Part shown: positions 20,314-29,783 of the stretch, in pieces
How the letters are laid out: each line of letters begins with the position of its first letter
Position numbering within the stretch: the stretch's first letter is position 1
Source: Chitinophagaceae bacterium
GTDB taxonomy: Bacteria; Bacteroidota; Bacteroidia; Chitinophagales; Chitinophagaceae
Length of the DNA: 64,000 nucleotides
Assembly: GCA_016721385.1 (NCBI GenBank)
Contig: JADKIE010000005.1
Location: 161,646 to 225,645 of the forward strand
Direction: 5' to 3'
Made by a program: the position numbers and the translations under genes
Notes under the pieces: model-generated
Database searches by the model: none
The model's input: the letters and a program-made list of their open reading frames with translations, nothing else
Told to the model about the DNA's origin: nothing

Positions 20314-20405
20314 TTTTTTTGATACCAGCTATTGTTTTTCATAGCATCATCGTTTAAGCTTGCCTGATTGTTATCTGCATCGCAATACATTCATCAATAG
20401 TAAAA

Positions 20406-21395
20406 ATGGCATCATTACAGAAAATTTATTTTTTATTCCTTTTACTACAAAGCAGTAATGTATTTGCTCAGGTAAAATGGCAAAATATTGATTCGCTATT
20501 TCAACCACTTCCAATAAATTTTCATGTATATAAAACTACCGATAGCGTAGATGGCAAACCATTTTTAGCATATTATGCCGAAGCTAAATTAAAAGACAAA
20601 CATTTGAAATTTACCACAGATACTACGTTTAAAAGAAGATTAACTCCACAGCAATTTTTTAATAAAAACAATCAACCTTTAGTAGTGGTAAATGGTACAT
20701 TTTTTAGTTTTGAAACCAATCAAAATTTAAACATAGTTATTAAAAATGGAAAAATTGTAAGTTATAATGTACACACCATTGCAGGTAAAGGAAAAGATAC
20801 CCTTACGTACAAGCACCCATTTGGCAGCGCAATAGGTATTGATAAAAAAAGAAGAGCAGATGTAGCTTGGATTTATTCAGATTCGGCAAAACAATCTGCA
20901 TTTGTATTGCCTTTTGAGGATAACCTTTTTAAAGACTCCGTAAATTATGTTTCTTATAAAAATGTTGTAAACCACAATGAGGTAGTGTCACATTCCGGTT
21001 CAAAAAAAATCATAAAAAAATGGAAGATAAAAACGGCTATTGGCGGTGGCCCAGCTTTATTACAAAATGGGGAAATAAAAATTACCAATAACGAAGAATT
21101 AAAATTTAGTGGTAAAACAGGTTTAACAGATAAGCATCCACGAACTGCAATGGGTTATACCAATGATGGAAAATTAATTATTATGGTTATTCAAGGCCGC
21201 TCTGCCGATGCAGCCGGCGCAACTCTTGTACAGGAGGCACAGTTTTTAAAAGATTTGGGTTGTGTAGAAGCTTTAAATTTAGACGGCGGTGGAAGTAGTT
21301 GTATGCTTATTAACGGCAAAGAAACCATTAAACCCAGTGATAAAACAGGACAAAGAGCTGTGCCGGCAGTGTTTTTGGTACAACAAAAAAAATAA
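20406..21395 (+). CDS. Secreted phosphodiester glycosidase (NAGPA/DUF2233 domain)
   Basis: A 329-residue exported protein (signal peptide ending SSNVFAQ). It carries the NAGPA-type fold: VVNGTFFSFETN, GGGPALLQNGE, HPRTAMGYTNDGKLI and LNLDGGGSSCMLINGK, typical of enzymes that remove GlcNAc from phosphodiesters. The natural substrate here is unknown, perhaps cell-envelope polymers. Its stop codon overlaps the start of the ABC ATPase by one base (TAATG), so the two are translationally coupled. Confidence 0.82.
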   Translation: MASLQKIYFLFLLLQSSNVFAQVKWQNIDSLFQPLPINFHVYKTTDSVDGKPFLAYYAEAKLKDKHLKFTTDTTFKRRLTPQQFFNKNNQPLVVVNGTFFSFETNQNLNIVIKNGKIVSYNVHTIAGKGKDTLTYKHPFGSAIGIDKKRRADVAWIYSDSAKQSAFVLPFEDNLFKDSVNYVSYKNVVNHNEVVSHSGSKKIIKKWKIKTAIGGGPALLQNGEIKITNNEELKFSGKTGLTDKHPRTAMGYTNDGKLIIMVIQGRSADAAGATLVQEAQFLKDLGCVEALNLDGGGSSCMLINGKETIKPSDKTGQRAVPAVFLVQQKK

Positions 21396-22345
21396 TGAAT
21401 TTACTTGAAGTAAAAAACTTAAACTCGGATGATTTGCTTGGCGGCTTTGCCTTAACTGATATTAGTTTTTCAATTCCGGCATTTAAAAAAGTGGCTTTAA
21501 TTGGGCAAACAGGCAGTGGAAAATCAACTTTATTAAAAACCATTGCAGGCTTTGTACAACATAAAAGCGGTTCAATTTATTTTAATGAGCAAAAAATTGA
21601 AGGACCAAATTATCAATTAATACCTGGTGTAAAGGGCATTGCTTATTTATCGCAGCATTTCGAGTTAAGGCATCATTACAGGATGGAAGAATTATTTGCA
21701 TATGCAAATGAACATTTTACGAAAGAAGAGGCTAAGCATTTATTTGAATTGTGTAAAGTTGATCATCTTGGCCAAAGAAAATCCACAGAACTTAGCGGCG
21801 GCGAAAAACAAAGAGTAGCTTTAGTTAGGTTGCTACTAACCAAACCACAGCTGTTAATTTTAGATGAACCATACAGTAATTTAGATTTGCTGCACAAAAA
21901 TATACTTAAACAAGTAATTGAAGCTGTAACTAAAGCATATAATATTACATGTTTACTTTGCTCACATGATGCTGGTGATGTACTGCCGTGGGCGGATGAA
22001 ATAGTAGTGATGGAGCAAGGACAAATTATACAAACCGGCACCGCAAATGAAGTGTATACAAATCCAGAAAATGATTACGTAGCAGGGCTTTTAGGGGATT
22101 ATGTTAATGTAACAACTTTATTAAAAACAATATTTAAAATTGAAAATTTAAATTATTTACGCCCTAATAATTTTGCCATTTTGCCAAATGGTAAAATTAC
22201 AGGCATTGTAAAAAGTTGTTTGTATTATGGTAACTATTATAGGGTAGAAGTGGAGTTTGAGGGAGAGTTACTGGTAATGAATAGTATTGTTGTTTATGAG
22301 AACGGAGAAAAGATTTACTTTAACCTTATAGAGACATGTAAATAA
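21395..22345 (+). CDS. Orphan ABC transporter ATPase with C-terminal TOBE-like region
   Basis: A 316-residue importer-type ATPase. Walker A is GQTGSGKST (about 37-45), the Q-loop is in LSQHFEL, the signature is ELSGGEKQRVAL, Walker B is LLILDEPYSNLD and the switch His is in LCSHDAGD. After about residue 235 a short beta-rich tail (ILPNGKITGIVKSC, YYRVEVEFEGE) looks like a TOBE module, as in PotA/CysA-type subunits. No permease or binding protein is adjacent, so the transporter partner is unknown. It is coupled to the upstream glycosidase gene. Confidence 0.85.
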   Translation: MNLLEVKNLNSDDLLGGFALTDISFSIPAFKKVALIGQTGSGKSTLLKTIAGFVQHKSGSIYFNEQKIEGPNYQLIPGVKGIAYLSQHFELRHHYRMEELFAYANEHFTKEEAKHLFELCKVDHLGQRKSTELSGGEKQRVALVRLLLTKPQLLILDEPYSNLDLLHKNILKQVIEAVTKAYNITCLLCSHDAGDVLPWADEIVVMEQGQIIQTGTANEVYTNPENDYVAGLLGDYVNVTTLLKTIFKIENLNYLRPNNFAILPNGKITGIVKSCLYYGNYYRVEVEFEGELLVMNSIVVYENGEKIYFNLIETCK

Positions 22346-22371
22346 AAAAGCCACTGTAAAGTGGCTTTTTT
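22344..22371. terminator. Bidirectional terminator
   Basis: A perfect 12-bp stem, aaaaaagccact (22344-22355) and agtggctttttt (22360-22371), with a 4-nt loop. It lies between the ABC ATPase stop and the convergent ROK kinase. Confidence 0.9.
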
Positions 22372-22395
22372 ATTTATAAACTAATACATAAATTA

Positions 22396-23349
22396 CTACT
22401 CCCACACCAAACTACTAGCACCTAATATAGCAGCATCCGCCTCTTTTAATTCGCTAAACAATAACTTAACTTTATTTTGAAAAATGGGCAGCAAATTAGC
22501 TTCCATTGCCTTACGTGTAGGGTTAAGTAACAGATTGCCTGATTTGGTTAAACCACCAAAAAGCACAATAGCTTCCGGTGATGAAAACATAACAAAATTT
22601 GCTAAAGATTCGCCCAGTATTTCGCCGGTAAATTCAAAAATTTCATTAGCAATATTATCGCCCTGCATGGCACAGTCGTACACTGTTTCGCTGGTTAGTT
22701 CATTAATGGTATAATTGCGAAGCAAACTCTCTTGTTCAGGATAATTGGTAAGTAATTCAATAGCGGTTTCCCTAACTCCTGTTGCGGAGGCGTATGCTTC
22801 TAAGCAACCATGCGATCCTGTGCCTTTGTGCAACCTTCCGCCTGGGCGTATGATAGTATGCCCAAGTTCACCTGCAAAACCATCGTGCCCTAAAAGAATT
22901 TTTCCATCTATAACAATTCCGCTGCCAACACCTGTGCCCAACGTAATAGTAATAAAATGTTTTACACCTTTAGTGCATCCAAACATGTATTCTCCCATTG
23001 CTGCTGCGTTGGCATCATTAGTTAGCTTGGTATGCAATCCAAATTTTTTATACATTAAATCAGCAATCGGAATAATACCTTTCCATTTTAAGTTAGGCGC
23101 ATATTCAATGGTGCCGCTGTAAAAATTCCCGTTAGGAGCTCCCATACCAATACCATAAATATTATCATTGCCGCCAACATTATCAATCATTGGTTTTAGT
23201 TTTTCATAGAGGTCGTCTATAAATTCTTCTACCACTTCATGTTCGTTTGTAGGTATTCTGTCTTGTACTAAAATTTCTCCGTTTCTGTTAACAATACCAA
23301 ATTTTGTTGTCGTTCCTCCAACATCAATGCCTATAGCAAATTCTTTCAT
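22396..23349 (-). CDS. ROK-family sugar kinase, probably glucokinase
   Basis: Phosphorylates glucose or a related hexose with ATP. 317 residues. The ATP motif IGIDVGGTTTKFG is at the N-terminus, the substrate motif is LTNDANAAAMGE, then TLGTGVGSGI and GFAGELGHTII. The ROK zinc motif (CxCGxxGCxE) is reduced to a single Cys in GTGSHGCLEAYAS, a variant common in Bacteroidota ROK kinases. It is downstream of the sugar permease by 21 bp on the same strand, giving an import-and-phosphorylate pair. Confidence 0.88.
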   Translation of the reverse strand: MKEFAIGIDVGGTTTKFGIVNRNGEILVQDRIPTNEHEVVEEFIDDLYEKLKPMIDNVGGNDNIYGIGMGAPNGNFYSGTIEYAPNLKWKGIIPIADLMYKKFGLHTKLTNDANAAAMGEYMFGCTKGVKHFITITLGTGVGSGIVIDGKILLGHDGFAGELGHTIIRPGGRLHKGTGSHGCLEAYASATGVRETAIELLTNYPEQESLLRNYTINELTSETVYDCAMQGDNIANEIFEFTGEILGESLANFVMFSSPEAIVLFGGLTKSGNLLLNPTRKAMEANLLPIFQNKVKLLFSELKEADAAILGASSLVWE

Positions 23350-23370
23350 GTTTGTTTTAAGGTTTTATTA

Positions 23371-25038
23371 TTAATGTCCTCCACCTGTTGATTCTGCATC
23401 ATAATTAACACCTTGCTTGCTTAAAATACCTCTAACAGCAAAAGCAAAGAATGCTAAATATGCAAAACATATAACTGCTACCCAATATGATTCATGTATT
23501 CCAATAACATCCGCTAATTTTCCCTGAATTGGAGGAATAATGCCTCCCCCCAAAATCATCATAATTAAAAAGGCAGAGCCTTGTGTAGTGTATTTGCCCA
23601 GCCCGGCTATAGATAAAGTAAAAATACAAGGCCACATAATGCTGCACCATAAACCTCCGCTTAGGAATGCATACGTTGCAATTTTTCCTTCTGTAAATAA
23701 ACCCACTATCATAGCAACAACACCCAATAAACTAAAAATTAATAAAGTTTTTGCAGGTTTATTTTTGCTTAAATAAAAGGCAACTACTTGTATTGCAACA
23801 CAAACAACATAAGCGTATAATGGCGTCATGTCGGACTTTGCAATAGAATTTACTAAAACAATAATACCAAAAGCAATAAAGGGAACAACCATCATAAGTA
23901 TCTTTTTTGTTCCTTCTGCTAAATTAAAAATACCCACACTTCCTGCCCATCTGCCAATCATTAAACTACCCCAATAAACACTGATGTATGGTCCAATTTT
24001 GGAGGCATCTAATCCTCCCATATAATCTTTTTCCAACAATGCACCCAGGTTACTTTGAATGGTAACTTCTACACCTACATAAGTAAATATAGCCAGCATC
24101 CCAAGCACCAATTGAGGGTATTTCATAGCTCCCCAACCATCGCTATTCTTCTTAGCACTACCATAAGAGAAAAGTAACCCTAAAACTATAACAGCTAATG
24201 CACCAAACAACCATTTCATTCTATATACCTCTAAAGAATGTGTTTCGGCTGCACTCATATTTTCGGGAATGCCAATATAACTTTTAAATACAGGTACAAA
24301 CATTACTATTAATAATCCGGTAATAACCAGTAAGGTACTTAATGCTTTTGGCGATTTCTCTACAGGTTCTACATTTACACCTGCCGGTACTTTTTTACTT
24401 AATCCAAATAACACAGCAGCACCTATAAACAAAGCGCCAACACCGGCATACAAAAAGCTAACATTATCTAATCCTAAACTTTTCTTTTGTTCTTCTGTTG
24501 CTGCAGCTGTACCAAATAGCAATAACGAAACTATTATTGGACCTATCATTGTACCAAAACTATTGATACCTCCACCAAGGTTTACTCTGGTGGTAGCAGT
24601 TTTAGGATCTCCAAGACTAATAGCAAAGGGCTGTGCAGCCGTTTGCTGAAGGCTAAAGCCTAAAGCAACTACAAATAATCCAACCAACATGCCTGCAAAT
24701 GTGTTTGCGTTTACCGCAATAATCATTGCAACAGCACCTATAGCACTAAAGAGCAAACCATACACAATACTCTTTTTGTAACCCCAACTACCAACTAAAT
24801 CTCTTCCCTGCATTGTGCCAAATATATAAAGCAGCAAGGCTCCAATGTAATAAGCTACGTAAAAAGCATAGTCAACCAACTGGCTTTGAAACTGATCCAG
24901 ATGAAAATAATTTTTGCAAAAGGGAATAAAAACTCCATTGCCGGCTGCAATAAAGCCCCAAAAAAAGAATACGGTAACTAAAGTACTTAATGCACCATAA
25001 TTCGTTTCTTGGGCAGGTTTGTTGTGTTCATTTGACAT
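23371..25038 (-). CDS. MFS sugar permease, FHS (fucose/glucose-galactose) type
   Basis: An inner-membrane proton/sugar symporter, 555 residues with about 12-14 hydrophobic helices. Family signs are LVTVFFFWGFIAAGNGVFIPFCK in helix 1, LQQTAAQPFAISLGDPKTA and NLGGGINSFGTMIGP. The middle (about 230-290) contains extra hydrophobic segments beyond the basic fold. The ROK kinase follows 21 bp downstream, pointing to glucose or galactose as substrate. It diverges from glgA across about 110 bp. Confidence 0.87.
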   Translation of the reverse strand: MSNEHNKPAQETNYGALSTLVTVFFFWGFIAAGNGVFIPFCKNYFHLDQFQSQLVDYAFYVAYYIGALLLYIFGTMQGRDLVGSWGYKKSIVYGLLFSAIGAVAMIIAVNANTFAGMLVGLFVVALGFSLQQTAAQPFAISLGDPKTATTRVNLGGGINSFGTMIGPIIVSLLLFGTAAATEEQKKSLGLDNVSFLYAGVGALFIGAAVLFGLSKKVPAGVNVEPVEKSPKALSTLLVITGLLIVMFVPVFKSYIGIPENMSAAETHSLEVYRMKWLFGALAVIVLGLLFSYGSAKKNSDGWGAMKYPQLVLGMLAIFTYVGVEVTIQSNLGALLEKDYMGGLDASKIGPYISVYWGSLMIGRWAGSVGIFNLAEGTKKILMMVVPFIAFGIIVLVNSIAKSDMTPLYAYVVCVAIQVVAFYLSKNKPAKTLLIFSLLGVVAMIVGLFTEGKIATYAFLSGGLWCSIMWPCIFTLSIAGLGKYTTQGSAFLIMMILGGGIIPPIQGKLADVIGIHESYWVAVICFAYLAFFAFAVRGILSKQGVNYDAESTGGGH

Positions 25039-25151
25039 ATTCGTTAGTTTAGGTGTTGAAAATAGAATAAATTACCCAACTGTAAAAATATTTTACGAAC
25101 TTAATTTGCTGTTTACCAAATCCTTCTTAATTTGAAGCTATAATTTTAAAT

Positions 25152-26567
25152 ATGGAAATACTTCATGTAAGTGCCGAATCTTATCCTTATGCTAAAGCCG
25201 GTGGCCTTGCAGATGTTGTAGGTGCGTTGCCAAAATACCAACAACAACTTGGGCATGTGGTAAAGGTTGTAGTGCCCATGCATCGAACTAAATTTTTGTA
25301 CGACAATGAATGGGATACAGTACACAAGGGGGCAATAATGCTGGCATCTACCTTTTTGGAGTATACAATTATAAAAGAAAAAACAAACAAACTTGGCTTC
25401 GATTTTTACTGTGTAGATATTTTTGGATTGCTAGACAGGCAAAAAGTTTATGGATATGATGATGATACAGAAAGGTTTGTTGCTTTTCAAATTGCAGTAG
25501 TAGATTGGTTAAGCAACTGGCAACACAGGCCCGATGTAGTACATGTACATGATTATCATGCAGGCCTAATTCCTTTTATGATGCGACACTGTTATGTGTA
25601 TAATCATTTGGCAGGCATACCTGCGGTATTAACCATACACAATGCCCAATACCAAGGTTGGATGGGCTGGGATAAAGCAAACTATTTACCCAATTGGGAT
25701 AGCTGGCACAGAGGATTGCTTGAGTGGGATAATACTATTAATCCATTGGCTTGTGCCGTTAAATGTGCTGATAAGGTTACTACCGTAAGCCCAAGCTATA
25801 TGGAAGAATTAAGATATAGTGCAAATGGGTTGGAAAAATTATTTGAGTATGAAAAAGGGAAATGTACAGGTATATTAAATGGAATTGACACACTTGTGTG
25901 GAACACACAAACCGACACATATATTTTAGATAATTTTAGTGCCAAAGATGTTGTGGCCGGAAAAAAGCTTAACAAAAAGAAACTTTGTGATGATTTTGAT
26001 TTAGATATAGATAAACCTTTGTTTATTTATATAGGTAGATTAGTTGGTGAAAAAGCCGCAGAGCTTTTACCACAGGCAATTATAGATTGTTATGAGAAGG
26101 TAGATTCTAAAATAAATTTTTTAATATTGGGAAGCGGCGATCCTTCTGTAGAAAGGCAATTGGAGAGAATGCGTAGCCATTTTATGGGCTATTATAATTC
26201 ACAAATTGGTTACAACGAAAAGCTGGCACACCAAATGTATGCCGGAGCCGATTTTTTGCTAATGCCCAGCAGGGTAGAACCCTGCGGATTAAATCAAATG
26301 TACGCCTTACGTTACGGAACAATACCTATTGTGCGTAATACAGGCGGCTTAAAGGATACCGTAAAAGATATTGGAGAACCCAATGGATATGGCATTAATT
26401 TTAATGAACCAACTGTAAACGATATTGTTTATTCTGTAACAAGAGCGTTGGAATTATATAATGCTCCTAAAAAAATGCAGGCAATTCAAAAACAAATAAT
26501 GGCCATTGATAATAGTTGGGATAAAAGCGCAGAAAGCTATATCCAACTGTACAATGAAGTACACTAA
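25152..26567 (+). CDS. glgA: Glycogen synthase, GT5
   Basis: Extends alpha-1,4-glucan from ADP-glucose. 471 residues, intact. The ADP-glucose binding motif KAGGLADVVGALP is at residues 16-28, HVHDYHAGLIPFM is near 130, LNGIDTLVW near 245, YIGRLVGEKAAELL near 295, and the EX7E region MPSRVEPCGLNQMYALRYG near 375. The start MEILHVSAESYPY is standard. A four-helix-bundle gene in an inverted repeat separates it from glgC, which makes its substrate. Confidence 0.96.
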   Translation: MEILHVSAESYPYAKAGGLADVVGALPKYQQQLGHVVKVVVPMHRTKFLYDNEWDTVHKGAIMLASTFLEYTIIKEKTNKLGFDFYCVDIFGLLDRQKVYGYDDDTERFVAFQIAVVDWLSNWQHRPDVVHVHDYHAGLIPFMMRHCYVYNHLAGIPAVLTIHNAQYQGWMGWDKANYLPNWDSWHRGLLEWDNTINPLACAVKCADKVTTVSPSYMEELRYSANGLEKLFEYEKGKCTGILNGIDTLVWNTQTDTYILDNFSAKDVVAGKKLNKKKLCDDFDLDIDKPLFIYIGRLVGEKAAELLPQAIIDCYEKVDSKINFLILGSGDPSVERQLERMRSHFMGYYNSQIGYNEKLAHQMYAGADFLLMPSRVEPCGLNQMYALRYGTIPIVRNTGGLKDTVKDIGEPNGYGINFNEPTVNDIVYSVTRALELYNAPKKMQAIQKQIMAIDNSWDKSAESYIQLYNEVH

Positions 26568-26570
26568 ATG

Positions 26571-27003
26571 AAAAATGAAAAGTGAAAAATGAAAAACTCC
26601 CTAAACCCTAAATAATATGAAGAAAAATATTTTAGCTATTAAGAGTTTTGCTTTTTCAGTAAGAATTTTAAAATTAGTTACTTACTTAAATAATGATAAG
26701 TGTAGTAATATTATATCTAATCAAATTTTAAGAAATGGCACATCAGTTGGAGCCTCAGTTACTGAGTCTGAATTTGCGGCATCAAACAAAGATTTTATTA
26801 ACAAATTAACAGTATCTTTAAAAGAAAGCGAATGAAACAAGATATTGGCTTAAACTATTAAATGCAGGAGATTTTATAAGTTTAAAAATGTTTGATTCCT
26901 TAAATAAAGACTGTGAAGAACTCATTAAATTATTAGTAACAAGTATAAAAAACCGTTAAACGTAGTAAGTAAAATAATTTTTCATTTTTCACTTTTCATT
27001 TTT
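26571..27003. repeat. Perfect 26-bp inverted repeat enclosing a four-helix-bundle gene
   Basis: Arms 26571-26596 and 26978-27003 are exact reverse complements over 26 bp. Each is built of about 7-bp words (GAAAAAT, GAAAAGT, GAAAAAT). They enclose 381 bp carrying the 26617-26959 gene. The left arm starts 3 bp after the glgA stop and the right arm ends 8 bp before the glgC start. In RNA the gene would sit in the loop of a 26-bp stem. Confidence 0.9.
26617..26959 (+). CDS. Four-helix-bundle protein (IVP family), one frameshift
   Basis: The second member of the family found at 7967. It opens MKKNILAIKSFAFSVRILKLV, then has the conserved ILRNGTSVGASVTESEFA and INKLTVSLKES. One indel near 26832 (reading ESE then stop) hides the last helix, which is present in another frame as ETRYWLKLLNAGDF and CEELIKLLVTSIKNR, ending at 26959. 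Restored length is about 114 residues. It is divergent from the first copy, so this is not a recent duplication. It lies co-directionally between glgA and glgC. Role unknown; RNA binding is inferred from family and setting. Confidence 0.83.
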
Positions 27004-27011
27004 AATTAATT

Positions 27012-28292
27012 ATGAACAGCAAATCAGTAGTAGCAGTAATATTAGGTGGTGGTGCAGGCAGCCGCCTTTATCCATTAACATCTACCCGTAGTAAACCGGC
27101 TGTACCCATAGCAGGCAAATACAGGCTGGTAGATATACCCATTTCAAATTGTATAAACTCCAGCATAAACAGAATGTTTGTACTTACTCAGTACAACTCT
27201 GCTTCGTTAAACAAACACATAAAAAATACGTATCAATTTAGTGCATTTAGCAGTGGCTTTGTAGATATTTTAGCAGCGGAGCAAACTCCCGATAGCCTTG
27301 GATGGTTTCAGGGTACAGCCGATGCCGTTAGACAATCGTTAAAACATATTGGTAACAACGATTTTGAGTATGTGCTTATCCTTAGTGGCGATCAATTGTA
27401 TCAAATGGATTTTGCAGCCATGATAGATAATCATATAGCCCAGGAAGCAGATATTACGATTGCTACAATACCTGTTGGAGATAGAGAAGCACCTGAATTT
27501 GGTATTTTGAAAACGAATGAACAGCATGCCATTACTGCATTTGTGGAAAAACCTGCAAAGGAATTATTATCGGATTGGATAAGCGATACAGGTGAAGCAA
27601 TGCAGGAGCAAGGCCGTAATTATTTGGCCTCAATGGGTATTTACATTTTTAACAGAAAAACGCTTTTTGATTTTTTATTAAATGAGAAAAAGGATGCTAC
27701 CGATTTTGGTAAAGAAATTATTCCAACATCTATACACACCCATAAAGTAATAAGCTATCAATACGAAGGTTACTGGACAGATATTGGAAACATATATTCT
27801 TTTTACGAAGCAAATTTGGCTTTAACATTAGAAATTCCACCTTTCAATTTATTTGATAATACAAAAACAATTTATAGCAGGGCACGTATGTTGCCGCCGG
27901 TAAAAATTGGCGATACACATGTAAAAGGAAGCATACTGGCCGAAGGCTGCATTATTCATTGCGAAAAAATTGAGAACAGTGTAATTGGTATAAGAACCAG
28001 AGTAGGCAAAGGTACTGTAATAACCAGCAGCTATATTATGGGGTCCGATTTTTACGAAACCATACCTGAAATGGCGCATGCTTTAGAAAGAGGAACACCA
28101 AAAGTTGGTATTGGCGAAAACTGTACGATAAAAAATGCAATTGTAGATAAAGATTGCAGAATTGGAAACAATGTAACCATTATCGGTGGTGCAAATTTGG
28201 AAGATGCCGACCATGCACTTTACACTGTAAAAGACAATGTTATTGTTATTAAAAAAGGTGCTATAGTGCCCGACGGATTTACTATTCAATAA
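27012..28292 (+). CDS. glgC: Glucose-1-phosphate adenylyltransferase
   Basis: Makes ADP-glucose from glucose-1-phosphate and ATP, the committed step of glycogen synthesis. 426 residues, intact. The nucleotide-binding loop LGGGAGSRLYPLT is at 11-23, then SKPAVPIAGKYRLVDIPISN, GWFQGTADAVRQ, LSGDQLYQMD and FVEKP. The C-terminal third is a left-handed beta-helix (PPVKIGDTHVKGS, IGENCTIKNAIVDKDCRIG) that forms the allosteric oligomer contact. Confidence 0.96.
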   Translation: MNSKSVVAVILGGGAGSRLYPLTSTRSKPAVPIAGKYRLVDIPISNCINSSINRMFVLTQYNSASLNKHIKNTYQFSAFSSGFVDILAAEQTPDSLGWFQGTADAVRQSLKHIGNNDFEYVLILSGDQLYQMDFAAMIDNHIAQEADITIATIPVGDREAPEFGILKTNEQHAITAFVEKPAKELLSDWISDTGEAMQEQGRNYLASMGIYIFNRKTLFDFLLNEKKDATDFGKEIIPTSIHTHKVISYQYEGYWTDIGNIYSFYEANLALTLEIPPFNLFDNTKTIYSRARMLPPVKIGDTHVKGSILAEGCIIHCEKIENSVIGIRTRVGKGTVITSSYIMGSDFYETIPEMAHALERGTPKVGIGENCTIKNAIVDKDCRIGNNVTIIGGANLEDADHALYTVKDNVIVIKKGAIVPDGFTIQ

Positions 28293-28388
28293 AAAATTAA
28301 AAAATTCATCCTTTCGATGTTTTTTTTAGAACATAAAATAAAGAGTGTACTTTGTACACTATATCGATAATTTATTTAAACGATTGCT

Positions 28389-29741
28389 ATGGCATTAACA
28401 ACCTATACAGGGCCAAAACCTAACTTAAGTTTTTGGCAAATTTGGAACATGTGTTTTGGTTTTTTTGGTATTCAGTTTGGCTGGAGTTTGCAAATGAATA
28501 ACATGAGTGCCATTTACGAATACCTTGGCGCATCTCCCGATAAAATTCCCGGCCTTTGGCTTGCAGCACCACTTACAGGTTTATTAGTACAGCCAATTAT
28601 TGGATATTTAAGTGATAGAACATGGCATCCTAAATTAGGTAGAAGAAAACCTTATTTTTTGATTGGCGCAATCCTAAGTTCATTGATGCTTTTTGTAATG
28701 CCCAACTCGCCGGTTGTATGGATGGCGGCCGGTTCGTTATGGATTTTAGGTTCATGTATTAATGTAAGCATGGAACCCTTTAGGGCTTACGTTGCCGATA
28801 ATTTAAACGAAAAGCAGCAAGCCAAAGGCTACTCCATGCAAAGTATGTTTATTGGTGCAGCTTCGTTTATTGCAGGTTTTTTACCCTCTATTTTGCATTG
28901 GCTGGGCGTAAAACGAGAAAGCACAACCGGAGCAATACCCGATACAATTAAATACTCTTTTTATATTGGCGGGGCAATGTTTTTGGGAGCTGTTTTATAT
29001 ACTATTTTAAAAAGTAAAGAATATCCGCCAAGTGTTAGTACTACAAATAATGGGGAACAACAAAATACTAAACAAAGTTTTTCCAACGGAGTGAGTGAAA
29101 TAATATCGGCTATTAAAAACATGCCTTTACAAATGCGAAAAATTGCGTTGGTTAATTTTTTGACATGGCCGGGCCTTTTTTTAATGTGGTTTTTTTATAG
29201 TAATGGTGTAGCTGTTGAAATTTTTGGCGGCGATGCTCAAACCAATAAAGAAGCATTTACAAAAGGGATTGAATATGCCGGACAAACAGATGCTATTTTA
29301 AATTTAATTACTTTTTTATTCTCAATACTTATACCTTATGCTGTTATAAAATTGGGTAAGAAAAATTTGCACAGTATTTGCTTATTAATTGGAGGAATTG
29401 GTTTAATATCCATTCGTTTTGTACATGAGCCATTTTTACTTTTTGTTTGTAAAGGTATGGTGGGTATTGCCTGGGCATCCATATTATCAATGCCATACGC
29501 AATGTTGGCAGGTATTTTACCTAAAGAAAAAATGGGTTTATACATGGGCGTTTTTAATTTCTTTATTGTATTGCCCGAAATAATAGCCTCATTAACTTTT
29601 GGATATATTATGAGCCATTGGTTAGGTAACGAAAGATTATTAGCAGTGCTTATTGGTGGCGTTTTATTATGTACCGCAAGCTTAGTCTGCTACTTAATTG
29701 TAAAAGAAGAAAGGAGCAATATACCTGAGCCGGCAGCTTAA
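28389..29741 (+). CDS. SLC45-like MFS transporter, probable maltose/maltodextrin permease
   Basis: A 450-residue inner-membrane permease of the GPH/SLC45 branch. It starts FWQIWNMCFGFFGIQFGWSLQMNN and has the loop GYLSDRTWHPKLGRRKPYF, the MFS RxGRR-type motif, followed by about ten more helices. Immediately downstream is a secreted GH13 enzyme, which fits uptake of maltose or short maltodextrins. Substrate is an inference from context. Confidence 0.85.
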   Translation: MALTTYTGPKPNLSFWQIWNMCFGFFGIQFGWSLQMNNMSAIYEYLGASPDKIPGLWLAAPLTGLLVQPIIGYLSDRTWHPKLGRRKPYFLIGAILSSLMLFVMPNSPVVWMAAGSLWILGSCINVSMEPFRAYVADNLNEKQQAKGYSMQSMFIGAASFIAGFLPSILHWLGVKRESTTGAIPDTIKYSFYIGGAMFLGAVLYTILKSKEYPPSVSTTNNGEQQNTKQSFSNGVSEIISAIKNMPLQMRKIALVNFLTWPGLFLMWFFYSNGVAVEIFGGDAQTNKEAFTKGIEYAGQTDAILNLITFLFSILIPYAVIKLGKKNLHSICLLIGGIGLISIRFVHEPFLLFVCKGMVGIAWASILSMPYAMLAGILPKEKMGLYMGVFNFFIVLPEIIASLTFGYIMSHWLGNERLLAVLIGGVLLCTASLVCYLIVKEERSNIPEPAA

Positions 29742-29783
29742 CAACCATCAAATGAATTGTATTAGTTTTTAATAAAAATTGCT

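Noticed and set aside
7967..26959. Four-helix-bundle genes as a sign of a fragmented rRNA operon
   Set aside because: No 16S or 23S rRNA sequence is recognisable near either copy.
26617..26959. Four-helix-bundle gene as a toxin or antitoxin
   Set aside because: No partner gene lies in the element and the family is not a known toxin-antitoxin component.
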